From an uncultured Massilia sp. (GTDB lineage Bacteria > Pseudomonadota > Gammaproteobacteria > Burkholderiales > Burkholderiaceae), in NCBI GenBank assembly GCA_946886065.1, contig CAMPHU010000221.1, forward strand, positions 1-7,642: a stretch of 7,642 nt of DNA, given 5' to 3'. The notes under the pieces are model-generated. The model saw only the letters and a list, made by a program, of their open reading frames with translations, did no database searches and had not been told where the DNA came from. A program made the translations under genes and the position numbers. Positions within the stretch are counted from its first letter, which is position 1. Each line of letters starts with the position of its first letter. Of the stretch, positions 7,462-7,642 are shown in pieces.

Positions 7462-7476
7462 CTACTCCGTAGCTCC
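7458..7476. repeat. Perfect short inverted repeat overlapping the end of the small minus-strand ORF
   Basis: GGAGCTAC (7458-7465) and GTAGCTCC (7469-7476) are perfect 8-base arms around a 3-base TCC loop. The stop codon of the small minus-strand ORF (7462-7464) lies within one arm. No T tract follows on either strand, so it is not a standard intrinsic terminator, though it could stabilise a transcript end. Confidence 0.55.
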
Positions 7477-7617
7477 TTCGCACATCTGCCTCTCTTTATC
7501 CCACCTGCCACCACGGTCCAGGCAACTGTCTATTCGCACTTCGTTCCGCAACCACAGACCAATAGCGACCAGTACCGCAATCACGAACGCCCCCGGCAGA
7601 AGTTTTCTACTTTTCAT
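7462..7617 (-). CDS. Hypothetical small membrane-anchored protein (51 aa; start may lie further upstream)
   Basis: I do not recognise a named gene. The reading frame from ATG 7617 encodes 51 residues. It has a basic start (MKSRK), one hydrophobic segment at about 6-23 (LLPGAFVIAVLVAIGLWL), and a short polar tail SCLDRGGRWDKERQMCEGA with cysteines C32 and C46 bracketing GGRW. This is the layout of a signal-anchored protein with a small periplasmic tail, and the two cysteines could form a disulfide. The C-L-D-x-G-G-x-W...C pattern resembles, from memory, the tails of many small uncharacterised proteobacterial proteins. No Shine-Dalgarno is visible before the ATG, and the frame stays open to the right edge of the window, so the true start could be outside. 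Base composition is less GC-rich than in the neighbouring genes. It is convergent with the ECF41 operon, about 190 bases away. Confidence 0.55.
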   Translation of the reverse strand: MKSRKLLPGAFVIAVLVAIGLWLRNEVRIDSCLDRGGRWDKERQMCEGATE

Positions 7618-7642
7618 TCGTATTGATCGATAGTGAATAGGA

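Noticed and set aside
7364..7633. Plus-strand open frames of 69-89 codons near the right edge
   Set aside because: They lack ribosome-binding sites and protein-like features, and they overlap the better-supported small minus-strand ORF.

Overview
The window is GC-rich chromosomal DNA with tightly packed genes. Its products look betaproteobacterial: a ResB/CcsA System II cytochrome c maturation pair next to a di-haem cytochrome c4, then engB and hemB. From memory this order fits Burkholderiales, and Oxalobacteraceae (Massilia-like) best. That placement is inference from gene order and protein character, not from a database search.

Layout. Bases 2-3912 are on the minus strand, read from right to left: cytochrome c4 (3250-3912), then ResB/Ccs1 (1057-3147), then the haem-channel protein CcsA/ResC (2-1033, cut off by the left edge of the window). 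Together they cover a periplasmic electron carrier and the machine that attaches haem covalently to such proteins. A hairpin at 3194-3226 probably ends many c4 transcripts. A roughly 150-bp divergent spacer (3913-4059) holds a perfect 12-bp palindrome containing a -10-like hexamer on each strand. It separates the cytochrome genes from the plus-strand pair engB (4060-4761, ribosome-assembly GTPase) and hemB (4780-5793, porphobilinogen synthase). HemB makes the precursor of the haem that ResB/CcsA deliver. A strong intrinsic terminator (5815-5848) closes that operon.

The most distinctive region is 5867-7274. It is a complete ECF41-type sigma-factor module: a promoter matching the ECF41 consensus exactly as I remember it (TGTCACA, 16 bases, CGTC), a carboxymuconolactone decarboxylase/AhpD-like gene with a CxxC...H redox motif, and, 7 bases later, an ECF sigma factor. 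The sigma factor has a fused SnoaL-like C-terminal domain carrying the WLPEP, DGGGK and NPDKL signatures. No anti-sigma factor is encoded in the module. By analogy with the family, the C-terminal domain controls the sigma factor directly and the module drives its own transcription.

The last 370 bases hold no well-supported large gene and are visibly less GC-rich towards the right edge. They contain one plausible small membrane-anchored protein on the minus strand (7462-7617) whose stop codon lies inside a perfect hairpin. I see no tRNA, rRNA, CRISPR array, insertion sequence or integrase. The core genes look ordinary. The points of interest are the self-contained ECF41 module, the zinc-ligand-free HemB, the symmetric divergent promoter region and the small protein at the right edge.
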